Assembly (NCBI GenBank): GCA_031264605.1
Contig: JAISDQ010000060.1
Location: 1 to 7,048 of the forward strand
Origin: Synergistaceae bacterium
GTDB lineage: Bacteria; Synergistota; Synergistia; Synergistales; Synergistaceae
Direction of reading: 5' to 3'
Length of the DNA: 7,048 nucleotides
Part shown: positions 7,003 to 7,048 of the stretch, piece after piece
How positions within the stretch are numbered: position 1 is the first letter of the stretch
Layout of the letters: every line of letters starts with the position of its first letter
Translations under genes and position numbers: made by a program
The notes under the pieces: generated by a model
Told to the model about the DNA's origin: nothing
Database searches by the model: none
Seen by the model: the letters and a program-made list of their open reading frames with translations, nothing else

Positions 7003-7011
7003 ATTATACCA
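7003..7011 (-). promoter_or_regulatory. Extended -10 promoter immediately before the ABC exporter
   Basis: The minus strand reads TGGTATAAT (7011-7003), an extended -10 motif with a perfect TATAAT. No good -35 lies 16-18 bases upstream, as expected for an extended -10 type. The usual start point, about seven bases after the hexamer, falls at roughly 6994-6997, at the exporter ATG itself, implying a leaderless or near-leaderless mRNA. The remaining bases to the window edge (7012-7048) show no supportable gene. Confidence 0.6.
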
Positions 7012-7048
7012 CCCTCGGACAACTATGACATACGCAAGAGCGGCGCGG

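Noticed and set aside
7025..7048. A possible plus-strand gene start (ATG at 7025) diverging from the ABC exporter
   Set aside because: Only eight codons are visible and no Shine-Dalgarno precedes it, so it cannot be supported.

Overview
The window is a compact, gene-dense stretch of bacterial chromosome. It is GC-rich, uses ATA for isoleucine often, and has good Shine-Dalgarno sites before most genes. These traits, and a CoaE-CutA type fusion as I recall it, fit an anaerobe of the Synergistota; this is an inference from style and not from a marker gene. I see no insertion sequences, phage genes, CRISPR arrays, tRNAs or rRNAs.

Left half (1-3170, minus strand): a tightly coupled operon reads leftward in the order hpf (long-form ribosome hibernation factor), pcrA/uvrD-type DNA helicase, and a dephospho-CoA kinase whose reading frame runs on into a CutA1 domain and leaves the window at base 1. 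hpf and the helicase share an ATGA overlap. The helicase and coaE overlap by 41 bases.

Centre (3171-3338): a short divergent control region carries back-to-back sigma-70-like promoters, one for the hpf operon and a stronger one (TTGCCG-17-TATAAT) for the rightward genes.

Right-centre (3339-5206, plus strand): a class I aspartate-type aminotransferase, probably starting at TTG, is followed 44 bases later by a stand-alone LUD-domain (DUF162, LutC/YkgG-like) protein with a four-cysteine C-terminal motif. They are probably co-transcribed.

Right end (5276-6994, minus strand): a half-size ABC exporter (membrane domain fused to ATPase) converges on the LUD gene across 69 bases. It appears to be transcribed from an extended -10 promoter so close to its ATG that the mRNA would be leaderless or nearly so.

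The genes are mostly housekeeping functions: ribosome dormancy, DNA repair, CoA synthesis, amino-acid metabolism and export. I see no complete new defence or mobile system. The items most worth a second look are the CoaE-CutA fusion, the apparently leaderless exporter mRNA, the orphan LUD protein with its cysteine motif, and the shortened helicase C-terminus.
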